From assembly GCA_946480245.1 (NCBI GenBank), contig CAMLIZ010000022.1, positions 1 to 42,916 of the forward strand: DNA of 42,916 nt, in the 5' to 3' direction. This document shows positions 33,011 through 42,916 of the stretch, one piece after another. Source of the DNA: an uncultured Pseudomonadota bacterium (lineage in GTDB: Bacteria; Pseudomonadota; Gammaproteobacteria; Burkholderiales; Burkholderiaceae). Position numbers and translations under genes: made by a program. How positions within the stretch are numbered: the stretch's first letter is position 1; each line of letters opens with the position of its first letter. The notes under the pieces are model-generated. The model was not told where the DNA came from. It did no database searches and saw only the letters and a program-made list of their open reading frames with translations.

Positions 33011-33038
33011 TTTTCGGCGGGGTGCTTTTGGCTACAAT
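33011..33038 (+). promoter_or_regulatory. promoter-like element before the candidate short RNA
   Basis: TACAAT (33033-33038) is a good -10. The matching -35 is weak: TTTTCG at 33011-33016 with 16-base spacing. Initiation would fall near 33045, exactly at the first stem of the downstream structure. Confidence 0.45.
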
Positions 33039-33044
33039 GAAAGC

Positions 33045-33108
33045 CCAACAAGCAGTTGCCATACGTTTTGTTGGAAGGCGCGTCACTCATTCGACGTGCC
33101 TTTTTTTT
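33045..33108 (+). ncRNA. candidate short RNA or attenuator upstream of lepA
   Basis: A stem CCAACAA (33045-33051) with TTGTTGG (33068-33074) is followed at once by an intrinsic terminator. Its left arm is GGCGCGTC (33077-33084) and its right arm is GACGTGCC (33093-33100), with one G-T wobble and an 8-base loop, then T8 (33101-33108). With the -10 at 33033 this would give a transcript of about 64 bases. It ends 70 bases before lepA, so it is either a separate small RNA or a leader that limits lepA transcription. I do not recognise a known RNA family. Confidence 0.5.
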
Positions 33109-33178
33109 ATCTGCGCCGCGGCCCTCGTAGAGGCCCACGCATCGCACACGCGATTCACATTCGGCGCACGCTTCAGCC

Positions 33179-34986
<1,808 letters not shown>

Positions 34987-34987
<1 letters not shown>

Positions 34988-35952
34988 TGGGTGCACTCAC
35001 CGGATTGCTGTATGCCTGCCTGGCGATTTACCTGGGCGGCTGGTTCCTGGGCTACTGGGTCGGCAACTTCGCGCTGCTGCTGTTCTTGCTGACCCTGGTC
35101 ACGTTCTTCTATTGGCTGGCCGAACGCTTCTACTTCATGCCGGCACGCGAACGCGCGGCACGGCGCTTCGAGAAGCAGGAGACTGAACGCCGTGCCACGC
35201 TGGCAAAGAAGGGCATCGCGCAGGTCGATGGCGACATCGAGGGCACGCGTCGCCGCTTGCTGATGCAGCCCTGGTGGCTTGACTGGACCGCGGGCCTGTT
35301 CCCGGTGATCCTGGTGGTGTTCCTGCTGCGTTCGTTCCTGTTCGAACCGTTCAAAATCCCGTCGGGTTCGATGATTCCCACGCTCGAGATCGGTGACCTG
35401 ATTCTCGTGAACAAGTTCGACTACGGCATTCGCCTGCCGGTGATCGACAAGAAGATCATCGCCAACCATGACCCGCAGCGCGGCGACGTGATCGTGTTCC
35501 GCTACCCGATCGATCCGCGCGTGGACTACATCAAGCGCGTGGTCGGCGTGCCCGGGGACGAAGTGAGCTATCTGAACAAGGTGCTCCGGATCAACGGCCA
35601 GGAGGTGCCGACGAAGCGCGTGGCCGACGAGTACGACGACGAGAGCATGGGCTACCGTCAGCGCTTCGTGGAGAAGTTGGGCAACGTGGAGCACCAGATC
35701 CAGCGCCGCGCCGACACCGGGCCCTTTACCGGCCCGCACTATGACTTCCCCTACAAGGAAAACTGCCGCTACAGCGCGGAAGGCTTCATCTGCAAGGTAC
35801 CGGCCGGCCACTACTTCGCCATGGGCGACAACCGGGACAATTCCGAGGATTCCCGCTACTGGGGCTTCGTGCCGGATCAGAACCTGGTTGGTAAAGCCTT
35901 CTTCGTTTGGATGAATTTCGGTAACCTCAAGCGTATCGGCTCTTTCCATTGA
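34987..35952 (+). CDS. lepB: signal peptidase I
   Basis: A 321-residue inner-membrane serine/lysine peptidase that removes signal peptides. Hydrophobic segments lie at about 5-45 and 102-117. The catalytic Ser is S128 in IPSGSMIPTLEIGD and the Lys is K183 in DYIKRVVGVPGDEV. The family box GDNRDNSEDSRYWGFVP is present near 280. ATG 34987 overlaps the lepA stop by one base, fixing the start. Confidence 0.97.
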
Positions 35953-36002
35953 GCCGGGGTGGGGCCGGCGCCCGTGCCGGTGGGTTTCGGAGGACGACTC
36001 GA

Positions 36003-36371
36003 ATGCATGCTTTTCGTGGCGCTGGCCGCACCCAACGCGGGGTCTCCCTGCTCGGCCTGCTGTTCTGGGCCGTGTTGATCGGCTTCGTTGCCGTCGTGGG
36101 GCTGAAGACCTTTCCGTCCGTCAACGAGTACCTGACCATCCAGCGTGCGGTGAACCAGATTGCCAAGAGTGGCGCCACCACGGTGCCCGAAATCCGCTCT
36201 GCCTTCGACAAGCAGAAGGAGATCGAGTATTCGATCCAGACGATCGGCGGCAAGGACCTCGACGTGACGAAGGAGAACGACAAGGTCGTGATCTCGTTCA
36301 AGTACGACAAGGAGGTCGAGCTGTACGGGCCGGTGTCGCTGTTGATTCACTATGAGGGCCGCTCCAAATAG
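36003..36371 (+). CDS. DUF4845 family protein
   Basis: A 122-residue protein with one N-terminal membrane segment (GVSLLGLLFWAVLIGFVAVV, about 13-32) and a small soluble part with AVNQIAKSGATTVPEIRSAF and YGPVSLLIHYEG. The family is widespread between lepB and rnc in beta- and gammaproteobacteria; no function is established. The membrane segment with a preceding QRG resembles a type IV pilin N terminus, but the usual Glu at +5 is missing. GGAGGA at 35989-35994 supports ATG 36003. Confidence 0.88.
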   Translation: MHAFRGAGRTQRGVSLLGLLFWAVLIGFVAVVGLKTFPSVNEYLTIQRAVNQIAKSGATTVPEIRSAFDKQKEIEYSIQTIGGKDLDVTKENDKVVISFKYDKEVELYGPVSLLIHYEGRSK

Positions 36372-36401
36372 CGGGCGCGCCCGTTGCTGCCTTTCTTTGC
36401 C

Positions 36402-37106
36402 ATGGACGACCCCCTCAACACGCTGCAACAACGGTTGGGCCACCACTTCGGCCAGAGCCGGTTGTTGACGCGGGCGCTCACGCATCGCAGCTTCGGCGCC
36501 GACCACAACGAGCGGCTCGAGTTCCTGGGCGATGCCGTGCTGAGCCTGGCCGTTTCCAGCCTGCTCTACGAGCGCTTTGCCGGTTCCGACGAAGGCGATC
36601 TGACCCGCGTGCGCGCTCATTTGGTGCGCGAGGACAGCCTGCATCGCGTCGCACTCACGCTGGGCCTGCCCGACGTGCTGCGTCTGTCCGAGGGTGAGGC
36701 GCGGGGCGGCGGTGCGCAGCGGCCGTCGATCCTGGCCGATGCGGTGGAGGCCTTGATCGGCGCCACTTTCCTGGACGGCGGCTTCGATGCGGCACTGGCT
36801 GTGGTGCGACGTCTGTTCGGCGAGGTCATCGCCACCACCGAGATCGACAACTGGAGCAAGGATGCCAAAACCGAGCTTCAGGAATGGCTGCAGGCGCGCA
36901 AGCTGCCGGTGCCGGTGTACCGCATCGTCGCTACGCGCGGCCAGGCGCACGCCCAGACCTTCGAGGTGGAATGCGCGGTGCCAGCGCTGCACCTGACCGA
37001 GCCCGGTGAAGGTCGCTCGCGTCGTACTGCCGAGCAGGAGGCTGCGCGCCGCATGCTCGAGACGTTGAACGCAAGCGACAAGCCCGGCGGTCCGCTGCAC
37101 TCCTGA
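36402..37106 (+). CDS. rnc: ribonuclease III
   Basis: A 234-residue double-strand RNA endonuclease that processes rRNA and some mRNAs. The catalytic signature [18 protein letters not shown] holds E37, E40 and D44, and [17 protein letters not shown] holds D113 and E116. The dsRNA-binding domain from about 150 begins [20 protein letters not shown] and ends [17 protein letters not shown] 36402 is chosen over TTG 36384. Followed by era seven bases later. Confidence 0.97.
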   Translation: MDDPLNTLQQRLGHHFGQSRLLTRALTHRSFGADHNERLEFLGDAVLSLAVSSLLYERFAGSDEGDLTRVRAHLVREDSLHRVALTLGLPDVLRLSEGEARGGGAQRPSILADAVEALIGATFLDGGFDAALAVVRRLFGEVIATTEIDNWSKDAKTELQEWLQARKLPVPVYRIVATRGQAHAQTFEVECAVPALHLTEPGEGRSRRTAEQEAARRMLETLNASDKPGGPLHS

Positions 37107-37113
37107 TCCCAAG

Positions 37114-38040
37114 ATGTCTGTCGACACTCCTGCGGCCGATGGCGTCGCAGCCTCCGAACCCCCGCAACGCTGCGGGCTGGTGGCCATCGTCGGGCGGCCG
37201 AACGTCGGCAAGTCCACCTTGTTGAACGCGCTGGTCGGCCAGAAGATCAGCATCACTTCGCGCAAGGCGCAGACCACGCGCCACCGCATCACGGGTGTGC
37301 GCACGCTCGACGAAGCGCAGTTCGTGTTTGTCGACACGCCCGGCTTTCAGACGCGGCATGGCACCGCGCTGAACCGCACGCTCAACCGCACGGTGCTGGC
37401 TTCGCTGTCCGACGTGGACGTGGTGTTGTTCCTCGTCGAGGCCGGCCGTTTCGGGTTGGACGACGCCAAGGTGCTCGCGCTGCTGCCGGAGGACAAGCCG
37501 GTGCTGCTGGTCGCCAACAAGCTCGACACGGTGCGCCGTCGCGCCGAGCTGGCCCCCTGGCTCAAGGGCATGCAGGAGCGACGCAACTTCGCCGAGTTCG
37601 TGCCGATGTCCGCTACGAAGGAGGCGGACGTGAAGCGCCTGCTGGGCATCCTCAAGCCCTACCTGCCGGAGCAAGGCTGGTACTACGAGGAGGACGCGCT
37701 CACCGACCGCAGCGACCGCTTCCTGGCCAGCGAGATCATCCGCGAGAAGCTGTTCCGCCTCACCGGCGACGAGCTGCCCTACACCTCGACGGTCGTGATC
37801 GACAAGTTCGAGGAGGAGGGCAACCTGCGCCGCATAGCCGCCACCATCATCGTCGAGCGTGATGCTCACAAGGGCATGGTGATCGGCTCGGGCGGAGAGC
37901 GCATGCGCCGCATTGGCAGCGAGGCGCGCCAGGAGCTCGAGACGCTGATGGACGCCAAGGTTTTCCTCGAGCTGTGGGTCAAGGTGCGCTCCGGGTGGGC
38001 CGACAACGAAGAGCACTTGCGCGCCTACGGCTACGAGTGA
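37114..38040 (+). CDS. era: GTPase Era
   Basis: A 308-residue GTPase that assists 16S rRNA processing and 30S assembly. G1 is [15 protein letters not shown] (26-40), switch I has [11 protein letters not shown]3 is DTPGF and G4 is ANKLD. The C-terminal KH domain is seen as [20 protein letters not shown]. The N-terminal 20 residues before the G domain are a short extension. Positioned between rnc and recO as in most proteobacteria. Confidence 0.98.
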   Translation: MSVDTPAADGVAASEPPQRCGLVAIVGRPNVGKSTLLNALVGQKISITSRKAQTTRHRITGVRTLDEAQFVFVDTPGFQTRHGTALNRTLNRTVLASLSDVDVVLFLVEAGRFGLDDAKVLALLPEDKPVLLVANKLDTVRRRAELAPWLKGMQERRNFAEFVPMSATKEADVKRLLGILKPYLPEQGWYYEEDALTDRSDRFLASEIIREKLFRLTGDELPYTSTVVIDKFEEEGNLRRIAATIIVERDAHKGMVIGSGGERMRRIGSEARQELETLMDAKVFLELWVKVRSGWADNEEHLRAYGYE

Positions 38041-38047
38041 GCGCGGC

Positions 38048-38818
38048 ATGGCGCGCGCAAGCCGCCCGTCGGCCACCCACGCAGCGTATGTGCTGCACCG
38101 CTACGACTGGAGCGAGACCAGCCTGATCCTCGACCTGTTCACGCGCGACCTCGGTCGTGTGGCGGTGGCCGCCAAGGGCGCGAAGCGGCCGTACTCGCAA
38201 CTGCGCGCCGTGCTCCTGCCGTTCCAGCGTGTGGCCATCTCGCTTGGCCGTGGCGCCGCAGAAGAGGGTGCCGAGGTGCAGACGCTGCGCCAGGCCGAAT
38301 GGGCAGGCGGCCCGCCGATGCTGGCCGGTGCCGCCCTGTTCTCGGGCTTCTACCTCAATGAGCTGCTGATGAAGCTGCTGGCCCGGCACGATCCGCATCC
38401 GTTGTTGTTCGACGCGTATGCGGCCACGCTGCCCGCCCTCGCTGCTGGCGGCGAGACCGAGCAGGCGGCGCTGCGCGCCTTCGAACTCGTGCTGCTGCAG
38501 GAATTGGGCGTGCTGCCGGATCTGAGCCAGGTCACGCTGAGCGGTGAACCCGTGCAAGCCACGCAGGGCTACATGCTGCGGCCGGAACTCGGCGTGACTG
38601 GTGCACGCCCCGGGGACGACGGCGCCTGCAGCGGGGAAGCACTCGTCGCGCTGCAGGCTGCGCTGCAGCACGGCAGCCTGCAGGCGCTGCAGTCGCGCTG
38701 CGCGCCGGTGCTGCCAGCGCTGCGCGCGCAGCTGCGTGCGTTGCTTCACTATCATCTCGGTTCGCCCCAACTGCGTTCGCGCCAGGTGCTGCTGGATGTG
38801 CAGCGCCTGCTCGACTGA
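38048..38818 (+). CDS. recO: DNA repair protein RecO
   Basis: A 256-residue recombination mediator that helps load RecA on SSB-coated DNA with RecR. The N-terminal OB fold is AYVLHRYDWSETSLILDLFT (13-32) and GRVAVAAKGAKRPYSQLRAV. The helical domain has FYLNELLMKLLARHDPHPLL and FELVLLQELGVLPDL. The zinc-finger cysteines of some RecO proteins are not seen. It starts seven bases after era. Confidence 0.95.
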   Translation: MARASRPSATHAAYVLHRYDWSETSLILDLFTRDLGRVAVAAKGAKRPYSQLRAVLLPFQRVAISLGRGAAEEGAEVQTLRQAEWAGGPPMLAGAALFSGFYLNELLMKLLARHDPHPLLFDAYAATLPALAAGGETEQAALRAFELVLLQELGVLPDLSQVTLSGEPVQATQGYMLRPELGVTGARPGDDGACSGEALVALQAALQHGSLQALQSRCAPVLPALRAQLRALLHYHLGSPQLRSRQVLLDVQRLLD

Positions 38819-38830
38819 AAACCCTGCCCC

Positions 38831-39628
38831 ATGAACCCGCTGGTCGCTCCTGAATCCTCCGCCCACGGCGGCCGCACGGCGCTGTCGGTGAACCTCAACA
38901 AGGTGGCGCTGCTGCGCAACACGCGCCACCTTGGCATTCCGAGCGTGACGCGTGCAGCCACGATCGTGCTCGAGGCCGGCGCGCAAGGCATCACCGTGCA
39001 TCCGCGCCCGGACGAGCGCCACATCCGCGCGACTGATGTGCATGAGTTGGCCGCGCTGTTGAAGGCCTGGCCCCAGGTCGAGTTCAACATCGAGGGCAAC
39101 CCGTTCCACAACCTGATGGATTTCGTGCGGGCCGTGCGGCCGCATCAGTGCACCTTCGTGCCCGACACGGTAGGCCAATTCACCTCCGACCACGGCTGGT
39201 CGTTCCCTGACGACGCTGATCGGCTGAAGCCGCTGATCGCCGAGGCGCAGTCGCTCGGCGTGCGGGTGAGCCTGTTCATGGATCCCGCGCAGACAGCCAT
39301 GCGGGCCGCGCGGGACGTGGGTGCCGATCGCGTCGAGCTCTACACGGAGAGCTATGCGCGCGCCCACGCAACGCCACTGCAGGCCGAAGTGCTGGGCGAG
39401 TTCGTGCAGGCAGCCGAGGCGGCGCTCGCTGCGGGCCTGGGCGTGAACGCCGGCCACGACCTGAGTCGCGACAACCTCACCGACTTCCTGCGCGCCGTGC
39501 CCGGCGTGCAGGAGGTGTCGATCGGCCATGCGTTGATCGCTGATGCGCTGGAGCTCGGGTTGGCCGAAACCGTGCGCGACTATCAGCGCTGCATCCAGCG
39601 CGCCTTTGCCGCGACGGCCGCCCCGTGA
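38831..39628 (+). CDS. pdxJ: pyridoxine 5'-phosphate synthase
   Basis: A 265-residue TIM barrel that condenses 1-deoxyxylulose-5-phosphate with 3-amino-2-oxopropyl phosphate to give pyridoxine phosphate. [20 protein letters not shown] (18-37), [17 protein letters not shown] (53-69), [22 protein letters not shown] and GVNAGHDLS are diagnostic; the final motif [10 protein letters not shown] binds phosphate. The N terminus is about 15 residues longer than E. coli's. The stop overlaps acpS (GTGA). Confidence 0.97.
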   Translation: MNPLVAPESSAHGGRTALSVNLNKVALLRNTRHLGIPSVTRAATIVLEAGAQGITVHPRPDERHIRATDVHELAALLKAWPQVEFNIEGNPFHNLMDFVRAVRPHQCTFVPDTVGQFTSDHGWSFPDDADRLKPLIAEAQSLGVRVSLFMDPAQTAMRAARDVGADRVELYTESYARAHATPLQAEVLGEFVQAAEAALAAGLGVNAGHDLSRDNLTDFLRAVPGVQEVSIGHALIADALELGLAETVRDYQRCIQRAFAATAAP

Positions 39629-40023
39629 TCATCGGCATCGGCACCGACGTGTGCGACATCCGCCGCATCTCGGCCCTGCTCGGCCGGCGTGGCGACCGCT
39701 TTCCGGACAAGGTGCTGGGCCCGAACGAACTGCAGGTCTTCCACGCGCGACGTGCACGCGTGCCCGAGCGCGGCGTGCGCTACCTTGCCACCCGCTTTTC
39801 CGCCAAGGAGGCGTTTTCCAAGGCGATCGGCACCGGCTTGCGCATGCCGATGACCTGGCGCGCTTGCGAGATCCTCAACCTGCCCAGCGGCCAGCCCGTG
39901 ATCCGGCTGCATGGCGAGCTGGGAGCGTGGTTCGAGGCGCGCGGCTTGCAGGCGCATGTGAGCGTCACCGACGAATCCGACTATGTGGCGTCCTTCGTGG
40001 TCGTCGAGAGCAATCCTTCATGA
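39625..40023 (+). CDS. acpS: holo-[acyl-carrier-protein] synthase
   Basis: A 132-residue enzyme that adds 4'-phosphopantetheine from CoA to Ser37 of Acp[15 protein letters not shown] (2-15) carries the metal-binding Asp, and [15 protein letters not shown] (54-68) carries the catalytic Glu. [16 protein letters not shown] ends the fold. The start is GTG at 39625, overlapping pdxJ by four bases. The stop overlaps nagZ (ATGA), so three genes are coupled. Confidence 0.96.
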   Translation: MIIGIGTDVCDIRRISALLGRRGDRFPDKVLGPNELQVFHARRARVPERGVRYLATRFSAKEAFSKAIGTGLRMPMTWRACEILNLPSGQPVIRLHGELGAWFEARGLQAHVSVTDESDYVASFVVVESNPS

Positions 40024-41069
40024 CATCCCACGCCCCCGTCATCCTCGACATTGCCGGCCAGGCCCTGACCGACGACGACCGCCGTCGCCTGCAGCATCCG
40101 CTGACCGGCGGCATGATCTTCTTCACCCGCAACTTTCGCGACCGGCAGCAGATCACCGAGGTGTGCGCGGAGATCAAGGCGATTCGCCCCGACGCGGTGA
40201 TCACGGTCGATCACGAAGGCGGCCGCGTGCAGCGCTTTCGCACCGGCGGCTTCACGCACCTGCCGCCGATGCGGGCGTTCGGCGAGCTGTGGATGCGCGA
40301 CGCCATGAGCGCGGTGGATGCCGCCACCGCCGCCGGCTTCGTGCTCGGCGCAGAACTGCGCGCCTGCGGCGTCGAGCTGAGCTGGACGCCGGTGGTCGAC
40401 CTGGATCACGGCCGCAGCGAGGTGGTGGGCGATCGTGCGTTCCACCGCGACGCGCGCGTTGTGAGCGTGCTCGCCCAGAGCCTGATGCTGGGGCTGTTGC
40501 GCGCCGGCATGGCCAACTGCGGCAAGCACTTTCCCGCCCACGGATATGCGGTGGCTGATTCGCACGTGGCGCGCGCGGTGGACGATCGCCCGCTGGAGCA
40601 GATCCTCGCCGAGGACGCCATGCCGTATGACTGGCTCTCGGTGGGGCTGACCTGCGTGATGCCGGCGCACGTGACCTTTCCGCAAGTGGACGACATGCCC
40701 GCCGGTTTCTCGGCGCGCTGGCTGAAGGAGATCCTGCGCGGGCGCTTCGGCTACACCGGCGCGATCTGCTGCGACGACCTCAGCATGGAGGGCGCACGCA
40801 TCGCCGGCAATGCGGTCGAAGGCGGTATCGCCGCGCTCAACGCGGGCTGCGACATGGTGCTGCTGTGCAATCAGTCCAAGGTGGACGGCGGCCGGCCCGT
40901 CGACGCCCTGCTCGACGGCCTGCAAGCCGCGCTGGACCGGGGCCGCTGGCAGGCCAATGCCGAAAGCGAGGCGCGACGGCTCGAACTGCTGCCGCAAACC
41001 GCGCCGATGCCGTGGGACGAGTTGATGCACTACCCGCCCTACCTGAACGCGCTCGACCGCCTGCCCTGA
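40020..41069 (+). CDS. nagZ: beta-N-acetylhexosaminidase (peptidoglycan recycling)
   Basis: A 349-residue GH3 enzyme that removes GlcNAc from anhydro-muropeptides in the cytoplasm. [14 protein letters not shown] (61-74), [17 protein letters not shown] (167-182) with H174, and [16 protein letters not shown] (249-264) with the nucleophile Asp at 252 or 253 are the family active-site motifs. The usual KHFPGHG reads KHFPAHG here. It overlaps acpS and ends at a strong hairpin. Confidence 0.96.
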   Translation: MTSHAPVILDIAGQALTDDDRRRLQHPLTGGMIFFTRNFRDRQQITEVCAEIKAIRPDAVITVDHEGGRVQRFRTGGFTHLPPMRAFGELWMRDAMSAVDAATAAGFVLGAELRACGVELSWTPVVDLDHGRSEVVGDRAFHRDARVVSVLAQSLMLGLLRAGMANCGKHFPAHGYAVADSHVARAVDDRPLEQILAEDAMPYDWLSVGLTCVMPAHVTFPQVDDMPAGFSARWLKEILRGRFGYTGAICCDDLSMEGARIAGNAVEGGIAALNAGCDMVLLCNQSKVDGGRPVDALLDGLQAALDRGRWQANAESEARRLELLPQTAPMPWDELMHYPPYLNALDRLP

Positions 41070-41072
41070 AAC

Positions 41073-41101
41073 GCAAGAAGGCGCCCACGGCGCCTTCTTG
41101 C
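41073..41101. terminator. bidirectional terminator between nagZ and rne
   Basis: GCAAGAAGGCGCC (41073-41085) and GGCGCCTTCTTGC (41089-41101) form a perfect 13-base stem with a 3-base loop CAC. It lies between the convergent nagZ and rne genes and should serve both. There is no long T-tract on either side, but the arms end in AAGAA/TTCTT. Confidence 0.8.
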
Positions 41102-41119
41102 ATCAGCCTGACGAGAAGG

Positions 41120-42916
41120 TCAGGCTTCGAACGGCAGGCGCACCTGCGACAGGTCCTTGCGCGTTTCCACCAGCACCAGCGGGCCTTCGTCCGCCAGTAC
41201 CACGGGCTTGCGCTCGCGCGGCACGTGGACCGGGCGTGGCTCGTTGGCCATCGCCTCCTGCACGGAGCGCACCTTGTCGGCGTCGGAGCTCACCCACTCC
41301 AGCCCGGCATTGCGCGCGATCGCGGCCAGGTCCTGCTCGGGCAGCACGAAGGCTTCGATCGGTGCAGGTGCCGCCGCGGCCACCACCGGCTGTGCCTCCT
41401 GGGCGGGCGCGACCACGGGCGGCGCTTCCTGCTCGGTCGGCGCGGGCAGTTCGGAGACGCTCGCCGGCATGGTGCCGACTTCCGCGCCGACTTCGTCCTC
41501 TCGACGGTTGCGGTCGCGATTGCGGTTGCGATTGCGGCGGCGGCCTTCCTCGCGCGGCTCACCCGCCTCGCCGGTCGGCATGGCGGTGCCCGTGTCGGCA
41601 GCCTGCTCGATCACGGCCGCCTCGGTGTCCTCGGCCACGGCGGCGTCCGCCGCTTCCGGCGACTGCGCCTCGCCGCGCGCCTCGTCGCGGTCGCGGTCAC
41701 GACCACGGCCGCCACGGCGACGACGGCGACGCTGCTCCTGGCCTTCGCCGCTGTCGATCGGCGCGGTGCCCTCGGCCAGCGCTTCGGTCGGCGGCGTCAG
41801 CAGTTCCTGCTGCGGCAGTTCGACGTCCGCACGCACGGCCTCACGCTGCTCGGGCCGCGCATTGCGACGGCCTTCGTCGCGCCGGTCGCGGCGCGGCTCC
41901 TGCGCCGTGTCGCGTTGAGCGGCTTCAACCACCTCCGGCTGCTGGCGTTCGCCGCGCCGGCCATTGCGGCCACCGCGTTCTTCCCGGCCTTCTCGGCGCT
42001 GCCCTTCATCGCCACGCTGCCCGCGGCTTTCGCCCTGGCGTTCGCCACGGCGGCCACCGCGCTCGCCACGATTGCCGCCGCGACCGCGCTCTTCGCGCCC
42101 TTCGCGTCGTTGCTCCCCCTTCGGTGCTGCCGGTGCGGGTGCGGGTACTTCCACGGCCGGTGCGGGCGTTGGCGCCGGCGCGCCGAACAGGCGCTTGATC
42201 CAGCCGAAGAAGCCCGACTCGGCGGGGGCCGGCGCCGGTGCAGCGGCCACGGGCGCGGGCGCCGCCACCGGTGCGGGCACCGGCTCCGGCTTGGGCTCCG
42301 GCTTCGGAGCCGGCTGCTCCGGCAGGATGCCCTTGATCACCGGCTCCTGCTTGGGCTTGGCCTTCTCGCGCCGCGTGATGCCGACCTCGTCGTCCGGCTC
42401 CTCGATCATCGAGTAGCTCGCGCGGAAGTTCTCCAGCCGCGGGTCGTCGTGGCGCAGGCGCTCGAGCTTGTAGTTGGGCGTGTCCAGGTGCGGGTTCGGG
42501 ATCAGCAGCACGGTGACGCGCTGCTTCAGCTCGATCTTGGTGATCTCGGTACGCTTCTCGTTGAGCAGGAACGAGGTCACCTCGACCGGCACCTGCACGT
42601 GCACGGCGGCCGTGTTCTCCTTCATCGACTCCTCCTGCACCATGCGCAGGATCTGCAGCGCGGAGCTCTCGGTGTCGCGGATGTGGCCGGTGCCGTTGCA
42701 GCGCGGGCAGGTGATGTGGCTGCCTTCGCTGAGGGCCGGGCGCAGGCGTTGGCGCGAAAGCTCCAGCAGGCCGAACTTGGAGATCGAGCTGAACTGCACG
42801 CGGGCCCGGTCCTGGCGCAGCGCGTCACGCAGGCGCTGCTCGACCTCGCGGCGGTTCTTGGACTCCTCCATGTCGATGAAGTCGACGACGATCAGGCCGC
42901 CCAGGTCGCGCAGGCG
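41120..42916 (-). CDS. rne: ribonuclease E, C-terminal part
   Basis: The frame is open to the window edge, so the N-terminal S1 and most of the nuclease domain are missing; 598 residues are visible. They begin RLRDLGGLIVVDFIDMEESK, the DNase I-like subdomain with the metal-binding Asp residues. The Zn-link CPRCNGTG (visible 70-77) marks tetramer formation. After about visible 180 the protein becomes disordered: Pro/Ala-rich stretches, an amphipathic GFFGWIKRLFG (235-245), long Arg/Gly/Glu-rich blocks, and an RNRNRNRDRNRR run. A conserved small end, VRLPFEA, follows. It degrades and processes RNA, probably at the membrane. Confidence 0.97.
   Translation of the reverse strand, partial: RLRDLGGLIVVDFIDMEESKNRREVEQRLRDALRQDRARVQFSSISKFGLLELSRQRLRPALSEGSHITCPRCNGTGHIRDTESSALQILRMVQEESMKENTAAVHVQVPVEVTSFLLNEKRTEITKIELKQRVTVLLIPNPHLDTPNYKLERLRHDDPRLENFRASYSMIEEPDDEVGITRREKAKPKQEPVIKGILPEQPAPKPEPKPEPVPAPVAAPAPVAAAPAPAPAESGFFGWIKRLFGAPAPTPAPAVEVPAPAPAAPKGEQRREGREERGRGGNRGERGGRRGERQGESRGQRGDEGQRREGREERGGRNGRRGERQQPEVVEAAQRDTAQEPRRDRRDEGRRNARPEQREAVRADVELPQQELLTPPTEALAEGTAPIDSGEGQEQRRRRRRGGRGRDRDRDEARGEAQSPEAADAAVAEDTEAAVIEQAADTGTAMPTGEAGEPREEGRRRNRNRNRDRNRREDEVGAEVGTMPASVSELPAPTEQEAPPVVAPAQEAQPVVAAAAPAPIEAFVLPEQDLAAIARNAGLEWVSSDADKVRSVQEAMANEPRPVHVPRERKPVVLADEGPLVLVETRKDLSQVRLPFEA
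41501..41543 (-). repeat. Arg/Asn codon repeat within rne
   Basis: A low-complexity stretch alternating CGC/CGT and AAC/AAT/GAC-type codons encodes RRNRNRNRDRNRR. It is an in-frame expansion within the disordered RNA-binding tail and may vary in length between strains. Confidence 0.7.

Larger units (their letters stand above)
32694..33178. other. 485-base structured intergenic region between mucD and lepA
   Basis: No protein gene is convincing here. In order it holds a compound hairpin (32703-32749), a lac-operator-like palindrome (32800-32815), an 8-base-stem hairpin (32817-32838), a -10-like TATAGAAT (32851-32858), a perfect DnaA box inside a palindrome (32930-32950), and a -10-like TACAAT followed by two stem-loops and a T8 tract (33033-33108). 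The last 70 bases before lepA show neither a clear promoter nor a ribosome site. Confidence 0.7.

Noticed and set aside
36931..39529. Long minus-strand open frames opposite era, recO and pdxJ
   Set aside because: They cross several real genes, have no motifs and arise from GC-rich third positions in the true frames.
41120..42200. CRISPR-like or tandem DNA repeats in the rne 3' region
   Set aside because: The repetition is codon-level, in frame, and encodes Arg/Asn/Gly-rich disorder; there are no spacers.

Overview
The window is a high-GC, gene-dense stretch of a Gram-negative bacterial chromosome. Gene content and order point to a betaproteobacterium of the order Burkholderiales: rpmF-plsX-fabHDG-acpP-fabF runs straight into rpoE-rseA-rseB-mucD, then lepA-lepB-rnc-era-recO-pdxJ-acpS-nagZ. 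The Rubrivivax/Leptothrix/Methylibium side of the order is a guess from general impression; no rRNA is present to settle it.

Region 1 (1-18017) is a surface polysaccharide locus. The 3' end of a WbpM/FlaA1-type dehydratase lies on the plus strand. A relic of an IS630-type transposase follows at 613-752. Everything from 769 to 17987 reads on the minus strand. In transcription order this is Wza-like export protein, Wzz-like chain-length protein, a MarR-type EPS regulator, GDP-L-fucose synthase, GDP-mannose dehydratase, a Wzx-like flippase, FkbM methyltransferase, a second methyltransferase, a glycosyltransferase, a third (TIGR04325-like) methyltransferase, an SDR epimerase, a DegT aminotransferase, a GT8-like transferase, a GT2, a Wzy-like polymerase candidate and two more GT2s. 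Many junctions overlap by one to four bases, so translation is probably coupled. The set fits a Wzx/Wzy-type glycan with L-fucose, an amino sugar and several methyl decorations.

Region 2 (18083-22023) starts with a divergent WecA-like initiating transferase, which probably primes the same glycan on undecaprenyl phosphate. Next come an RhlE-type DEAD-box helicase and a minus-strand pair: a Maf/YceF nucleotide pyrophosphatase and an RsmI-related methylase.

Region 3 (22076-28412) is the YceD-L32-fatty acid synthesis operon. Region 4 (28433-32693) holds a small membrane protein overlapping rpoE, then the sigma-E regulon core: anti-sigma RseA, RseB and the periplasmic protease MucD/DegP.

A 485-base intergenic region (32694-33178) separates mucD from lepA. 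It is the most structured non-coding DNA here, with hairpins, a lac-operator-like palindrome, a perfect DnaA box inside a palindrome, and a promoter-like element followed by two stem-loops ending in a T8 tract. That last part looks like a short RNA or an attenuator. Region 5 (33179-41069) is the lepA-to-nagZ operon. It converges at a strong hairpin on the 3' end of rne (minus strand, cut by the window edge).

Most of the window is conserved housekeeping. The less ordinary material is the polysaccharide locus and the mucD-lepA gap. I saw no tRNA, rRNA, CRISPR array or intact mobile element.
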